Part shown: piece after piece, positions 23,159-34,088 of the stretch
How the letters are laid out: every line of letters starts with the position of its first letter
Numbering within the stretch: position 1 is the stretch's first letter
Assembly (NCBI GenBank): GCA_014529385.2
Contig: CM043953.1
Location: 92,246,842-92,310,841, forward strand
Origin: Adiantum capillus-veneris
Lineage: Eukaryota > Streptophyta > Polypodiopsida > Polypodiales > Pteridaceae
Direction of reading: 5' to 3'
Length of the DNA: 64,000 bases
Made by a program: the position numbers and the translations under genes
Notes under the pieces: generated by a model
What the model saw: only the letters and a program-made list of their open reading frames with translations
The model's database searches: none
What the model was told of the DNA's origin: nothing

Positions 23159-24435
23159 TCGGGAAATTGAGGCTTCATGTCCAAGGCTATGTGGACAAAG
23201 AGGACTTCTTTATCTCTCCTCTCAAGAATGAGGATGTAATCCTAGGGGCACCATGGTTTGACCGCCTTGCTGCCGATGTTAAATTTCTTGAAAGGAGAAT
23301 CTCCTTTAAGTTCAGGGAAAAAGACATGTAAATAGATGCTAAGGAAATGGGTAACACTATCCCCATTGTACATACACCAGCTTTCAACAAGTCAATAAAG
23401 AGCTCTATTTCCATGCACATGATTTTTGTTAAAGATTCTAAAAATGAACCTAATGCTTTAGCAAAGGAAAATAAAAGCAATCAAAAGGAATTAGAGTTAT
23501 CCAATTTTCTCAAGGGGTTTCAAGATGTTTTTATTGACGACATCCCTTGTGAGCTACCTCCTAAACGAGGTAATGATGACCATGCAATTGAACTTCTTCC
23601 AGGAAGTTCACCGCCTAACAAACCTCCTTATAGAGTTTCTCAAGCCCAACAAGAGGAGATTATGCGGCAAGTGCATGAGTTAGTTGAGAAGGGCATGGTT
23701 AGGCCTAGCTCATCTCCATTTTGCTCACCTGTGCTATTAGTGCAAAATAAAGACAGCACATATCGTATGTGTCTCGACTATAGAGCACTAAATAGGATCA
23801 CTATCAAGAATAGGTTTCCCGTTCCACGGGTAGAAGACCTATGTGATAAGCTACAAGGATCGACCTACTTCAGTAGGATTGACCTAAAAAGTGGTTCTCA
23901 TCAAATAAGGATAGTTGATCAAGACATTGTAAAGACCGCATTTCGTACTACATTTGGTCTTTACGAATACATTGTCATGCCTTTTGGCTTGACCAATGCA
24001 CCAGCCACATTCAACCGCTTGATGGAGAAGCTGTTCAGGCCTCATCAAACCTTCACCGGAGTGTTCTTTGATGATATTATCATCTACTCTAATTCATTGA
24101 AGGAACACAACCAACACCTCCAGGTAATATTTCAAGTTTTAAGAGAGAAAAAACTTTATGCTAAGCGAAAGAAAAGTGAATTTTTCTCGCAAGAGATTCA
24201 ATATTTAGGTCACATTATCTCTCAAGATGGCATCCAAATGGATCCATCCAAGTTAGAGGTAATAAAAGGATGGCCTAAACCAAGGAATCTTCATGAACTA
24301 AGAAGATTTATAGGTATGTGTGCATACTATAGACACTTCATAGAAAAGTTCTCACAAATTGCGGGACCATTACATGACCTAACAAAGAAAAGCGTTAGGT
24401 AAACATGGTCTGCTAAGGAGAACAATGCTTTCGAA
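23159..24435 (+). pseudogene. A2 protease C-terminus and reverse transcriptase
   Basis: Continues pol after the 1-bp frameshift. The protease end includes LGAPWFDRL, followed by a TAA at 23329-23331 where A3 has Tyr. The frame from 23347 to 24402 carries the [23 protein letters not shown], motif [14 protein letters not shown] (Tyr to Ser change, about 23880), [14 protein letters not shown] and motif C FFDDIIIYS (about 24070). It continues to a TAA after KKSVR (24400-24402), which is a Tyr codon in A3. The catalytic Asp pair is present. Confidence 0.92.
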
Positions 24436-25316
24436 ATGCTTAAAGAAAAGCTTATCGCTCAACCCGTGCTTACACTACCGGATCTCTCAAAACCATTTGA
24501 GGTCCAACGTGATGCTTGTGGTGATTGCCTTGGAGCTGTTTTGCTCCAAGAAGGGCACGCCATAGGCTATGAGAGTCAAAGGCTCGACCCTGTTGAGCAA
24601 GCTCTAGGCATATACGAAAAGGAACTCCTTGCAGTTCTACATGCCTTAGACTCATGGAAGCACTATTTATTGGGGACTCCTTTCATTCTGCGAACGGATC
24701 ACCAAAGTCTTAAGTACTTCATGACGCAGACCAAGCTCTCCAACAAACAAATGAGGTGGGCAAATTTCCTTTTGCAATTTCATTTTCATATTGCTCACAT
24801 TGCTGGCAAGCACAATCAAGTAGCCGATGCACTCTCAAGACGGCCGAGAGTGAATGCGGTTTCCATAGCAACTCACAATGATCTATCTTCAATGATAGAA
24901 GAGTACCCTATTGATCCCGACTTTATAGATGTGATTTCAGCCCTGGCATTAGGGAAGAAAGAAGAACCATTCACTTTACAAGATGGTTATCTTCTCTATG
25001 GCAATAGACTATGCATTACTAACTCACTACGTGAGAAAGTAATGTATGAATCTCATGCTCCACCTTATGCGGGGCATAGAGGCATTCAGTCTACCTTAAA
25101 GGGAATAGAAACATATTTCTATTGGCCTACCATGAAAGTGAACATACAAGAGTATGTTTCCAAATGTGTGGTATGCCAAAAGACAAAATTTGATAGAGGG
25201 AAGCAACAGTTTGGATTGCTTCAACCCTTGCCAATCCCTAATTCACCATGGGAGAGCATATCCATGGATTTTATCTTTGGATTGCCTAAGTCTATCCATG
25301 GGAATACGGAATATGG
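24436..25316 (+). pseudogene. A2 RNase H and integrase zinc domain, first copy
   Basis: RNase H: DACGDCLGAVLLQ (about 24510), YEKELLAVLHALDSWKHYL, RTDHQSLKYF (about 24695) and HNQVADALSRRP (about 24810). The integrase H-H-C-C finger follows (HAPPYAGHRG ... SKCVVCQ, about 25050-25180), then MDFIFGLP (first catalytic Asp). A missing G near 25305 relative to A3 shifts the frame, and the ORF ends at about 25320. The second copy carries the same 1-bp loss. Confidence 0.92.
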
Positions 25317-26345
25317 ATGATAGTAGGCAGGTTCAGTAAACAAGCTCATTTTATACCTGTCAAAAAGACTATCAAAGCCCATCAAATGGCAACCGTCTTC
25401 ATTTCACAAATTTTCAAGTACCATGGCTTGCCAATGTCCATAGTGTCGGATAGAGATGCTAGAATGACCAGTAATTTCTGGAAGGGTCTCTTTGAGAATT
25501 TAGGTACAAGGCTAAACTTCTCTTCGGCCTATCATCCACAAACGGATGGCCAAAGTGAAATAGCTAGCCTAACAATTCTCGATCTACTAAAAGACTATGT
25601 AGCAGAAGTAGATCAAAGATCCCAATGGGAGAAGTACTTACCGTTAGTGGAGTATGCTTACAATAACACTGTACATACTTCCACGGGAGAAGCACCTTTC
25701 GAGGTAATTGAGGGAAGATCAAAAAGTCCCTTGCTACTTAAGGTACATGGGAAGATCTTTGTTGTAGATGAGTATAGCCGAGACCTACAAGAATATTTCC
25801 AAAAGATTAAGGATGCTATCTCTATCTCACAGCAAAGGCAAAAGGCTGATGCTGACAAGCACAGAAGAGCCCAAGCCTTTAAAGAAAACGATTGGGTCTT
25901 GTTAAAGTTTCCAAAGGCTCGATTAAGGCACACGACGGGCAAGAATCCTACGGGCCACCAAAAGTACTATGCTAAACTAGCAAAAAGGTACTATGGTCCC
26001 TTTCAGATTCTTAGGCCAATCAATGAGATGGCCTATCAACTCAAGTTGTCCAATCATTGTCTCATACACAATGCTTTCCATGTGAGCCTATTAAAGCCTT
26101 ACAAAGGAGAGCCACCTCAAGAACCAACTATTGAAGACCCACCGGAGATCGAGGACCAAGACGAGGTGCTCCAGCCCGAGTCCATTCTCCGACATGAAGA
26201 CAAGGTACTAAGAGGCGGTAAGACTATCCGACGATATCTTATTAAGTTTAAGAATTATCCTTTTGAAGATGCTAGATGTATGCAAGGCATACAATTAAAG
26301 GGTAACCTAAACCTTTTCAATGCTTACAATGCTTCCCAAGAGTAA
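25317..26345 (+). pseudogene. A2 integrase core and chromodomain, first copy
   Basis: A 342-codon frame continuing the integrase: FSKQAHFIPVKK, SIVSDRDARM (second catalytic Asp), HPQTDGQSEIA (catalytic Glu), VEYAYNNTVHTS, then the GPFQILRPIN and LIHNAFHVSLLKPY C-terminal domain. From about residue 285 there is a chromodomain-like segment (LRGGKTIRRYLIKFKNYPFE). Chromodomains of such elements are known to direct integration to heterochromatin. It ends with NAYNASQE as in all family copies. Confidence 0.92.
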
Positions 26346-26568
26346 GCAAATGTACAAAATGTTAAAAATGAACAAAATTTTTGTCTTATAAGACTCTCTT
26401 TTTCTTTATTTGTGCACAAAAATGAAGTAGTATGCATGCTTAGATCAAGTTTGTGGAGACGATGTCTCCCAAACACCAAGTAGAGCTTGTCACTCTACTA
26501 CGGAAGACGGATAGGACTGATGTGCAGACATGCTTGTGGCAGCCTCAGGCTCTCAAGCGCCAAATGGA
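26346..26568 (+). other. A2 3' UTR, first copy
   Basis: Non-coding, colinear with the 3' UTR of A3. It breaks off at the CTA shared with RNase H sequence, where the duplication begins; the remaining UTR and purine tract are absent here. Confidence 0.8.
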
Positions 26569-28248
26569 CTATTTATTGGGGACTCCTTTAATTCCGCGAA
26601 CGGATCACCAAAGTCTTAAGTACTTCATGACGCAGACCAAGCTCCCCGACAAACAAATGAGGTGGGCAAATTTCCTTTCGCAATTTCATTTTCATATTGC
26701 TCACATTGCTGGCAAGCATAATCAAGTAGCTGATGCACTCTCAAGACGGCCGAGAGTGAATGCGGTTTCCATAGCAACTCACAATGATCTATCTTCAATG
26801 TTAGATAAGTATGCTATTGATCCCGATTTTAGAGATGTGATTTCAGCCCTTGCATTAAGTAAGAAAGAAGAACCATTTACTTTACAAGATGGTTATCTTC
26901 TCCATGGCAATAGACTATGCATTACTAACTCACTACGTGAGAAAGTAATGTATGAATCTCATGCTCCACCTTATGCGGGGCATAGAGGGATTCAGTCTAC
27001 CTTAAAGGGAATTGAAACATATTTCTATTGGCCTACCATGAAAGTGAACATACAAGAGTATGTTTCCAAATGTGTGGTATGCCAAAAGACAAAATTTGAT
27101 AGAGGGAAGCAACTTCGATTGCTTCAACCCCTGCCAATCCCTAATTCACCATGGAAGAGCATATCCATGGATTTTATCTTTGGATTGCCTAAGTCTATCC
27201 ATGGGAATACGGAATATGGACGATAGTAGACAAGTTCAGTAAACAAGCTCATTTTATACCTGTCAAAAAGACTATCAAAGCCCATCAAATGGCAACCGTC
27301 TTCATTTCACAAATTTTCAAGTACCATGGCTTGCCAATGTCCATAGTGTCGGATAGAGATCCTAGAATGACCAGTAATTTCTGGAAGGGTCTCTTTGAGA
27401 ATTTAGGTACAAGGCTAAACTTCTCTTCGGCCTATCATCCACAAACGGATGGCCAAAGTGAAATAGCTAGCCTAACAATTCTCGATCTACTAAAAGACTA
27501 TGTAACGGAAGTAGATCAAAGATCCCAATGGGAGAAGTACTTACCGTTAGTGGAGTATGCTTACAATAACACTGTACATACTTCCATGGGAGAAGCACCT
27601 TTCGAGGTAATTGAGGGAAGATCAAAAAGTCCCTTGCTACTTAAGGTACATGGGAAGATCTTCGCTGTAGATGAGTATAGCCGAGACCTACAAGAATCTT
27701 TCCAAAAGATTAAGGATGCTATCTCTATCTCACAGCAAAGGCAAAAGGCTGATGCTGACAAGCACAGAAGAGCCCAAGCCTTTAAAGAAAACGATTGGGT
27801 CTTGTTAAAGTTTCCAAAGGCTCGATTAAGGCACACGACGGGCAAGAATCCTACGGGCCACCAAAAGTACTATGCTAAACTAGCAAAAAGGTACTATGGT
27901 CCCTTTCAGATTCTTAGGCCAATCAATGAGATGGCCTATCAACTCAAGTTGTCCAATCATTGGCTCATACACAATGCTTTCCATGTGAGCCTATTAAAGC
28001 CTTACAAAGGAGAGCCCCCTCAAGAACCAACTATTGAAGACCCACCGGAGATCGAGGACCAAGAGGAGGTGCTCCAGCCCGAGTCCATTCTCCGACATGA
28101 AGACAAGGTACTAAGAGGCGGTAAGACTATCCGACGATATCTTATTAAGTTTAAGAATTATCCTTTTGAAGATGCTAGATGGATGCAAGGCATACAATTA
28201 AAGGATAACCTAAACCTTGTCAATGCTTACAATGCTTCCCAAGAGTAA
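26569..28248 (+). pseudogene. A2 duplicated RNase H-integrase-chromodomain block
   Basis: A second copy of the segment starting at 24663, about 1.9 kb downstream in direct orientation. It begins inside RNase H (LLGTPLIPRTDHQS) and runs to NAYNASQE. Frames are 26453-27226 (first 40 codons are UTR readthrough) and 27289-28248. Several residues agree with A3 rather than with the first A2 copy, for example PLIPRTD versus PFILRTD and GKQLRLL versus GKQQFGLL. The 1-bp loss near 27215 matches the first copy. So it is either an exchange with another family member or a duplication followed by change in copy one. Confidence 0.93.
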
Positions 28249-28460
28249 GCAAATGTACAAAATGTTAAAAATGAACAAAATTTTTGTCTTATAAGACTCT
28301 CTTTTTCTTTATTTGTGCACAAAAATGAAGTAGTATGCATGCTTAGATCAAGTTTGTGGAGACGATGTCTCCCAAACACCAAGTAGAGCTTGTCACTCTA
28401 CTACAGAAGACGGATAGGACTGATGTGCAGACATGCTTGCAGCAGCCTAAGGCTCTCAAG
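28249..28460 (+). other. A2 3' UTR, second copy
   Basis: Colinear with 26346-26568 and ends at CTCTCAAG, where it is fused to the interior of the LTR. The purine tract and the first 309 bp of the LTR have been deleted, with a 2-bp GC overlap at the joint. Confidence 0.85.
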
Positions 28461-29656
28461 CACATCCCTACATGGGAGGGGGCGAGCCCTTCTTCTAGGG
28501 GATGAGAGAGAAAGCCACACACACACACACAAGACCCTTTACACAAAGGGAATGAGGGACACATGTCAGGTCCCTAGGCCAGATGCCCACAAGGTGTGCC
28601 GAATTCCTATTGGATGACCCTTGAAGTGGACCAATGAGAATTAAGCTAGAGAAAATCTAGTTTAATTATTTTAAAAAACATTTAATAAAAGAAACCAATA
28701 AGAATTAAGTCTCCTAGAAGACTATTGGGCAGTCTCCCAAAGGGTCCAATGAGCATTCAGGAGCCCCAAGGCTTGCCTGATTCCTATTGGCCAGGAGGCA
28801 AAGGGGTCCAATGAGAGTTTAGTTTAATTATTTAATTACCTCAAGCTCTCACAAAAGGGGAAAGGGGGACACATGTCAGAAGGCTATCACTTATACTGCT
28901 TAATAGTATTTGACTTGACTTGGGGAGGGCCAATGTGGCTGCAGGAAGAGCAAATAGCAAGGGGGCTCCCCCAAGAGAGAGAGGGGGCTGATTTTTTCTT
29001 GGAATTATCACACACACACTCACAGAATCTCATGGGTGAAGAAAGAGAAGACTATCTCTTCCCAAGATTTAATGGAGAACTCATCACCTACTCCAAGCTT
29101 GTGAGATAGAAGGCTACCTCGACACTCTCTTGGCACGTGGATGCAAATCCAACCAAGAGCCAAGCTTCAATGCATGCTCATCTCCTCTACCAAGCTAATT
29201 ACTAAGCTAAGCTATGCTACATATGAGTGATTATGTGAGGAGATGTACATCTTTCTCGTAAGATACTCCTTCTTCCTCTCAATCTACTCTCATACCCTGC
29301 TAGCTCTCACCATCTTCGAAGGTCTGTGAGGTCTTGGGTCTGAGAACGGGGATAATTCAAGTTGTGTTTGTTAAGTGTTTTGGTTAGTGCATGAAGCTTC
29401 CATCTTCATTGCACTAGCTAGTCTTGAAGGAACACAAAGAATTGTATTGTACAATGTCTCTCTTGATGGGAGAAACCATAATACAAAGCCTTTTGGATGG
29501 GGGACTGGCTCCATGCAAATCCGGTCCTCAACTGTTGAAAGTATTGTTGATGATATCTAACTATGTGTTATGCTTTTTATTCTATTCTAATGAAATGCCC
29601 ACTATGTTCATGCTAATTTCCGCTACACATAAGTTATAAGGCCATTAAATGTTACA
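28461..29656 (+). repeat. A2 3' LTR, 5'-truncated
   Basis: Corresponds to 19704-20977 of the 5' LTR. Two further deletions occur near 29537 and 29580. The end is the normal GTTACA. The variable site is (CA)8. Confidence 0.92.
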
Positions 29657-30405
29657 TGACATGTGTCCCCCTTTCCCCTTTTGTGAGAGCTTGAGGTAAT
29701 TAAATAATTAAACTAAACTCTCATTGGACCCCTTTGCCTCTTGGCCAATAGGAATCAGGCAAGCCATGGGGCTCCTGAATGCTCATTGGACCCTTTGGGA
29801 GACTGCCCAATAGTCTTCTAGAAGACTTAATTCTTATTGGTTTCTTTTATTAAATGTTTTTTAAATTAATTAAACTAGATTTACTCTAGCTTAATTCTCA
29901 TTGGTCCACTTCAAGGGTCATCCAATAGGAATTGGGCACACCTTGTGGGCATCTGGCCTAGGGAGCTGACATGTGTCCCTCATTCCCTTTGTGTAAAGGG
30001 AGCCTGTGTGTGTGTGTGTGTGTGTGGATTTATCTCTCATACCCTACCTTTAGGGCTTTCCCCCTCCCATGTAGGGATGTACATTGACTTTGGAGAGCAC
30101 ACAAAGCATCCAATTCCCCCTAAGCTTTAACCCTTTGGACACAACCTTTGAATTTTGGAACCTTAGCATTTTGGAAGTCTTAATGGGCTGAACCTTAAGA
30201 TCTTTTTAGCCCATTGTTGCACATGGCTCTTTTGCAGATGGCCCCCCCTTTGGATCCCTATTTTCCCTCCTTTGGATCCCTACTGTGACCGGTCTGCTAG
30301 CTTAACCAATATTCTAGCTTTTTCTCCCCTGGCCTTCCCCACATTAAATGATCAGTTTTATATGAGCAAATCATTTAGGAGAATTAGATATTGATTATTA
30401 TGACA
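29657..30405 (-). repeat. A3 3' LTR, proximal part
   Basis: Resumes A3 LTR sequence at TGACATGTGTCCCCC, exactly where 19394 broke off, and ends TATGACA. The variable site is (TG)11 at 30005-30026. Confidence 0.92.
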
Positions 30406-30759
30406 TTGCCTCTCTCTTGAAATCATAGTCGTCCTCGACTATGGTGTAGAGAAGATAAAGCATGTTCATGAGTCCTTTTCTTAGCGGGTAGAGGATCCCT
30501 ATGTTACCCTACGACATCATTCCACAATGGATGACTAGTCCATTTGGCGCTTGAGAGCCTGAGGCTGCCGCAAGCATGTCTACACATTAGTCCTATCAGT
30601 CTTCCATAGTAGAGTGACAAGCTCTACTTGGTGTTTGGGAGACGTCGTCTCCGCAAACTTGATCTAAGCATGCATACTACTTAATTTTTGTGCACAAATA
30701 AAGAAAAAGAGAGTCTTATAAGACAAATTTTGTTCATTTTTAACATTTTGTACATTTGC
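30406..30759 (-). other. A3 3' UTR and polypurine tract
   Basis: The sense strand shows AAGAGAGAGGCAA directly before the LTR, a good purine tract. The remainder is the family 3' UTR. Confidence 0.8.
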
Positions 30760-31110
30760 TTACTCTTGGGAAGCATTGTAAGCATTGACAAGGTTTAGGT
30801 TATCCTTTAATTGTATGCCTTGCATCCATCTAGCATCTTCAAAAGGATAATTCTTAAACTTAATAAGATATCGTCGGATAGTCTTACCGCCTCTTAGTAC
30901 CTTGTCTTCATGTCGGAGAATGGACTCGGGCTGCAGCACCTCTTCTTGGTCCTTGATCTCCGGTGAGTCTTCAATAGTTGGTTCTTGAGGTGGCTCTCCT
31001 TTGCAGGGCTTTAATAGGCTCACATGAAAAGCATTGTGTGTGAGCCAATGATTGGGAAACTTAAGTTGATAGGCCATCTCATTGATTGGCCTAAGAATCT
31101 GAAAGGGATA
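30760..31110 (-). pseudogene. A3 integrase C-terminus and chromodomain
   Basis: The end of pol (LRPINEMAYQLKF, HNAFHVSLLKP, chromodomain-like YLIKFKNYPFE, NAYNASQE). It is out of frame with the main pol ORF because 22 bp present in A2 between two TACTATG repeats are deleted near 31110. Reading through, the main frame ends at 31020. Confidence 0.88.
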
Positions 31111-34088
31111 GCATAGTACTTTTGGTGGCCCGCAAGATTCTTGCCCGTTGTGTGCCTTAATCGAGCCTTGGGAAAATTTAACAAGACCCAATCGTTTTCT
31201 TTAAAGACTTGGGCTCTTCTGTGCTTGTCAGTAGCACCCTTTTTCCTTTGCTGTGAGATAGAGATAGCATCCTTAATATTTTGGAAAGATTCTTGTAGGT
31301 CTCGGCTATACTCATCTGCAACGAAGATCTTCCCATGTACCTTAAGTAGCAAGGGACTTTTCGATCTTCCCTCAATTACCTCGAAAGGTGCTTTTCCCGT
31401 GGAAGTATGTACAGTGTTATTGTAAGCATACTCCACTAAGGGTAAGTACTTCTCCCATTGGGATCTTTGATCTACTTCTGTTACATAGGCTTTTAGTAGA
31501 TCGAGAATGGTTATGTTAGCTATTTCATTTTGGCCATTAGTTTGTGGATGATAGGCCGAAGAGAGTTTTAGCCTTGTTCCTAAATTCTCAAAGAGACCCT
31601 TCCAGAAATTACTGGTCATTCTAGGATCTCTATCTGACACTATGGACATTGGCAAGCCATGGTACTTGAAAATTTGTGAAATAAAGAGGGTTTCCATTTG
31701 ATGGGCTTTGATAGTCTTTTTGACAGGTATAAAATGAGCTTGTTTACTAAAACTGTCTACTATCGTCCATATTCCCGTATGCCCATGGATAGACTTAGGC
31801 AATCCAAAGATAAAATCCATGGATATGCTCTTCCATGGTGAATTAGGGATTGGCAAGGGTTGAAGCAATCGAAGTTGCTTCCCTCTATCAAATTTTGTCT
31901 TTTGGCATACCACACATTTGGAAACATACTCTTGTATGTTCACTTTCATGGTAGGCCAATAGAAATATGTTTCAATTCCCTTTAAGGTAGACCGAATCCC
32001 TCTATGCCCCGCATAAGGTGGAGCATGAGATTCATACATTACTTTCTCACGTAGTGAGTTAGTAATGCATAGTCTATTGCCATGGAGAAGATAACCATCT
32101 TGTAAAGTAAATGGTTCTTCTTTCTTACCTAATGCAAGGGCTGAAATCACATCTCTAAAATCGGGATCAATAGCATACTCATCTATCATTGAAGATAGAT
32201 CATTGTGAGTTGCTATGGAAACCGCATTCACTCTCGGCCGTCTTGAGAGTGCATCAGCTACTTGATTATGCCTGCCAGCAATGTGAGCAATATGAAAATG
32301 AAATTGCGAAAGGAAATTTGCCCACCTCATTTGTTTGTCGGAGAGCTTGGTCTGCGTCATGAAGTACTTAAGACTTTGGTGATCCGTTCGCGGAATTAAA
32401 GGAGTCCCCAATAAATAGTGCTTCCATGAGTCTAAGGCATGTAGAACTGCAAGGAGTTCCTTTTCGTATATGCCTAGAGCTTGCTCAACAGGGTCGAGCC
32501 TTTGACTCTCATAGCCTATGGCGTGCCCTTCTTGGAGCAAAACAGCTCCAAGGCAATCACCACAAGCATCGCATTGGACCTCAAATGGTTTTGAGAGATC
32601 CGGTAGTGTAAGCACAGGTTGAGAGATAAGCTTTTCTTTAAGCTTTTCGAAAGCATTTTTCTCCTTAGCAGACCATGTATACCTAACGCTTTTCTTTGTT
32701 AGGTCATGTAATGGTCCCGCAATTTGTGAGAACTTTTCTATGAAGCGTCTATAGTATGCACACATACCTATGAAGCTTCTTAGTTCATGAAGATTCCTTG
32801 GTTTAGGCCATCCTTTTATTACCTTTAACTTGGATGGCTCCATTTGGATGCCATCTTGAGAGATAATGTGACGTAAATACTGAATCTCTTGCAAGAAAAA
32901 TTCACTTTTCTTTCGATTAACATAAAGTTTATTCTCTCCTAAAACTTGAAATATTACCTGGAGGTGTTGCTTGTGTTCCTCCAATGAATTAGAGTAGATG
33001 ATAATATCATCAAAGAACACTCCAGTGAAGGTTCGATGAGGCCTGAACAGCTTCTCCACCAAGCGGTTGAATGTGGCTGGTGGATTGGTCAATCCAAAAG
33101 GCATGACAATGTATTCGTAAAGACCAAATGTAGTACGAAATGCGGTCTTTACAATGTCTTGATCAACTATCCTTATTTGATGATAGCCTTTTTTTAGGTC
33201 AACCCTACTGAAGTAGGTCAATCCTTGTAGCTTATCAAATAGGTCTTCTACCCGTGGAACGGGAAACCTATTCTTGATAGTGATCCTATTTAGTGCTCTA
33301 TAGTCGACACACATACGATATGTGCCGTCTTTCTTTTGCACTAATAGCACAGGTGAGCAAAATGGAGATGAGCTTGGACTAACCATACCCTTCTCAACTA
33401 ACTCATGCACTTGCCGCATAATCTCCTCTTGCTGAGCTTGAGAAACTCTATAAGGAGGTTTATTAGGCGATGAACTTCCTGGAAGAAGTTCAATTGCATG
33501 GTCATCATTACCTCGTTTAGGAGGTAGCTCACAAGGGATGTCGTCAATAAAAACATCTTGAAACCCCTTGAGAAAATTCGATAACTCTAATTCCTTTTGG
33601 TTGCTTTTATGTTCTTTTGCTAAAGCATTAGGTTCATTTTGACAGTCTTTAACAAAAATCATGTACACGGAAATAGAGCTCTTTATTGACTCGTTGAAAG
33701 CTGGTGTATGTACAATGGGGATGGTGTTACCCATTTCCTTAGCATCTATATACATGTCTTTTTCTTTGAACTTAAAGGAGATTCTCCTTTCAGGAAATTT
33801 AACATCGGCAACCAGGCGGTCAAACCATGGTGCCCCTAGGATTACATCCTCATGCTTGAGAGGAGAGATAAAGAAGTCCTCTTTGTCCACATAGCCTTGG
33901 ACATGAAGCCTCAATTTCCCGATTAAGGGAGTGACTAAAGCTTCTTGCCCCTTGAAGGCACTGTCTGCGGGTAGGACATCTCCCATCTCGTAGGATTGTA
34001 TTCCTAGCTTGGTGGCCAACTCTATAGATATAAATTTGTGAGTAGAACCAGGGTCAAGAACCAGGGTCAAAGAGAATAAAATCATCAT
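31020..34088 (-). CDS. A3 pol polyprotein (protease-RT-RNase H-integrase)
   Basis: A 1,022-codon uninterrupted frame, the longest in the window. Order: protease loop LDPGSTHKFIS (residue about 12) and [11 protein letters not shown] with [22 protein letters not shown] (motif A) and FFDDIIIYS (motif C); RNase H with DACGDCLGAVL, YEKELLAVLHAL and RTDHQSLKYF; integrase zinc finger HAPPYAGHRG...CVVC; and the integrase core with MDFIFGLP, SIVSDRDPR and an NGQNEIA block that keeps the Glu. The catalytic residues I can see are intact. A 22-bp deletion at the C-terminus removes the chromodomain from the frame, and a 13-bp duplication separates it from gag. Confidence 0.93.
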   Translation of the reverse strand: MMILFSLTLVLDPGSTHKFISIELATKLGIQSYEMGDVLPADSAFKGQEALVTPLIGKLRLHVQGYVDKEDFFISPLKHEDVILGAPWFDRLVADVKFPERRISFKFKEKDMYIDAKEMGNTIPIVHTPAFNESIKSSISVYMIFVKDCQNEPNALAKEHKSNQKELELSNFLKGFQDVFIDDIPCELPPKRGNDDHAIELLPGSSSPNKPPYRVSQAQQEEIMRQVHELVEKGMVSPSSSPFCSPVLLVQKKDGTYRMCVDYRALNRITIKNRFPVPRVEDLFDKLQGLTYFSRVDLKKGYHQIRIVDQDIVKTAFRTTFGLYEYIVMPFGLTNPPATFNRLVEKLFRPHRTFTGVFFDDIIIYSNSLEEHKQHLQVIFQVLGENKLYVNRKKSEFFLQEIQYLRHIISQDGIQMEPSKLKVIKGWPKPRNLHELRSFIGMCAYYRRFIEKFSQIAGPLHDLTKKSVRYTWSAKEKNAFEKLKEKLISQPVLTLPDLSKPFEVQCDACGDCLGAVLLQEGHAIGYESQRLDPVEQALGIYEKELLAVLHALDSWKHYLLGTPLIPRTDHQSLKYFMTQTKLSDKQMRWANFLSQFHFHIAHIAGRHNQVADALSRRPRVNAVSIATHNDLSSMIDEYAIDPDFRDVISALALGKKEEPFTLQDGYLLHGNRLCITNSLREKVMYESHAPPYAGHRGIRSTLKGIETYFYWPTMKVNIQEYVSKCVVCQKTKFDRGKQLRLLQPLPIPNSPWKSISMDFIFGLPKSIHGHTGIWTIVDSFSKQAHFIPVKKTIKAHQMETLFISQIFKYHGLPMSIVSDRDPRMTSNFWKGLFENLGTRLKLSSAYHPQTNGQNEIANITILDLLKAYVTEVDQRSQWEKYLPLVEYAYNNTVHTSTGKAPFEVIEGRSKSPLLLKVHGKIFVADEYSRDLQESFQNIKDAISISQQRKKGATDKHRRAQVFKENDWVLLNFPKARLRHTTGKNLAGHQKYYAIPFRFLGQSMRWPINLSFPIIGSHTMLFM

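Larger units (their letters stand above)
19395..29656 (+). mobile_element. Gypsy A2: family A element with duplicated 3' half, nested in A3 LTR
   Basis: A 10.26-kb insertion in opposite orientation inside the A3 3' LTR. The target copy is TCACA on the left (19390-19394) and TGACA on the right (29657-29661); intact LTRs of the family read TGACA. Sense order: 5' LTR, Met primer site, leader, gag-protease, RT, RNase H, integrase-chromodomain, 3' UTR, then a second RNase H-integrase-chromodomain-UTR block, then a 3' LTR lacking its first 309 bp. Frameshifts and stops make it inactive. Confidence 0.93.
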
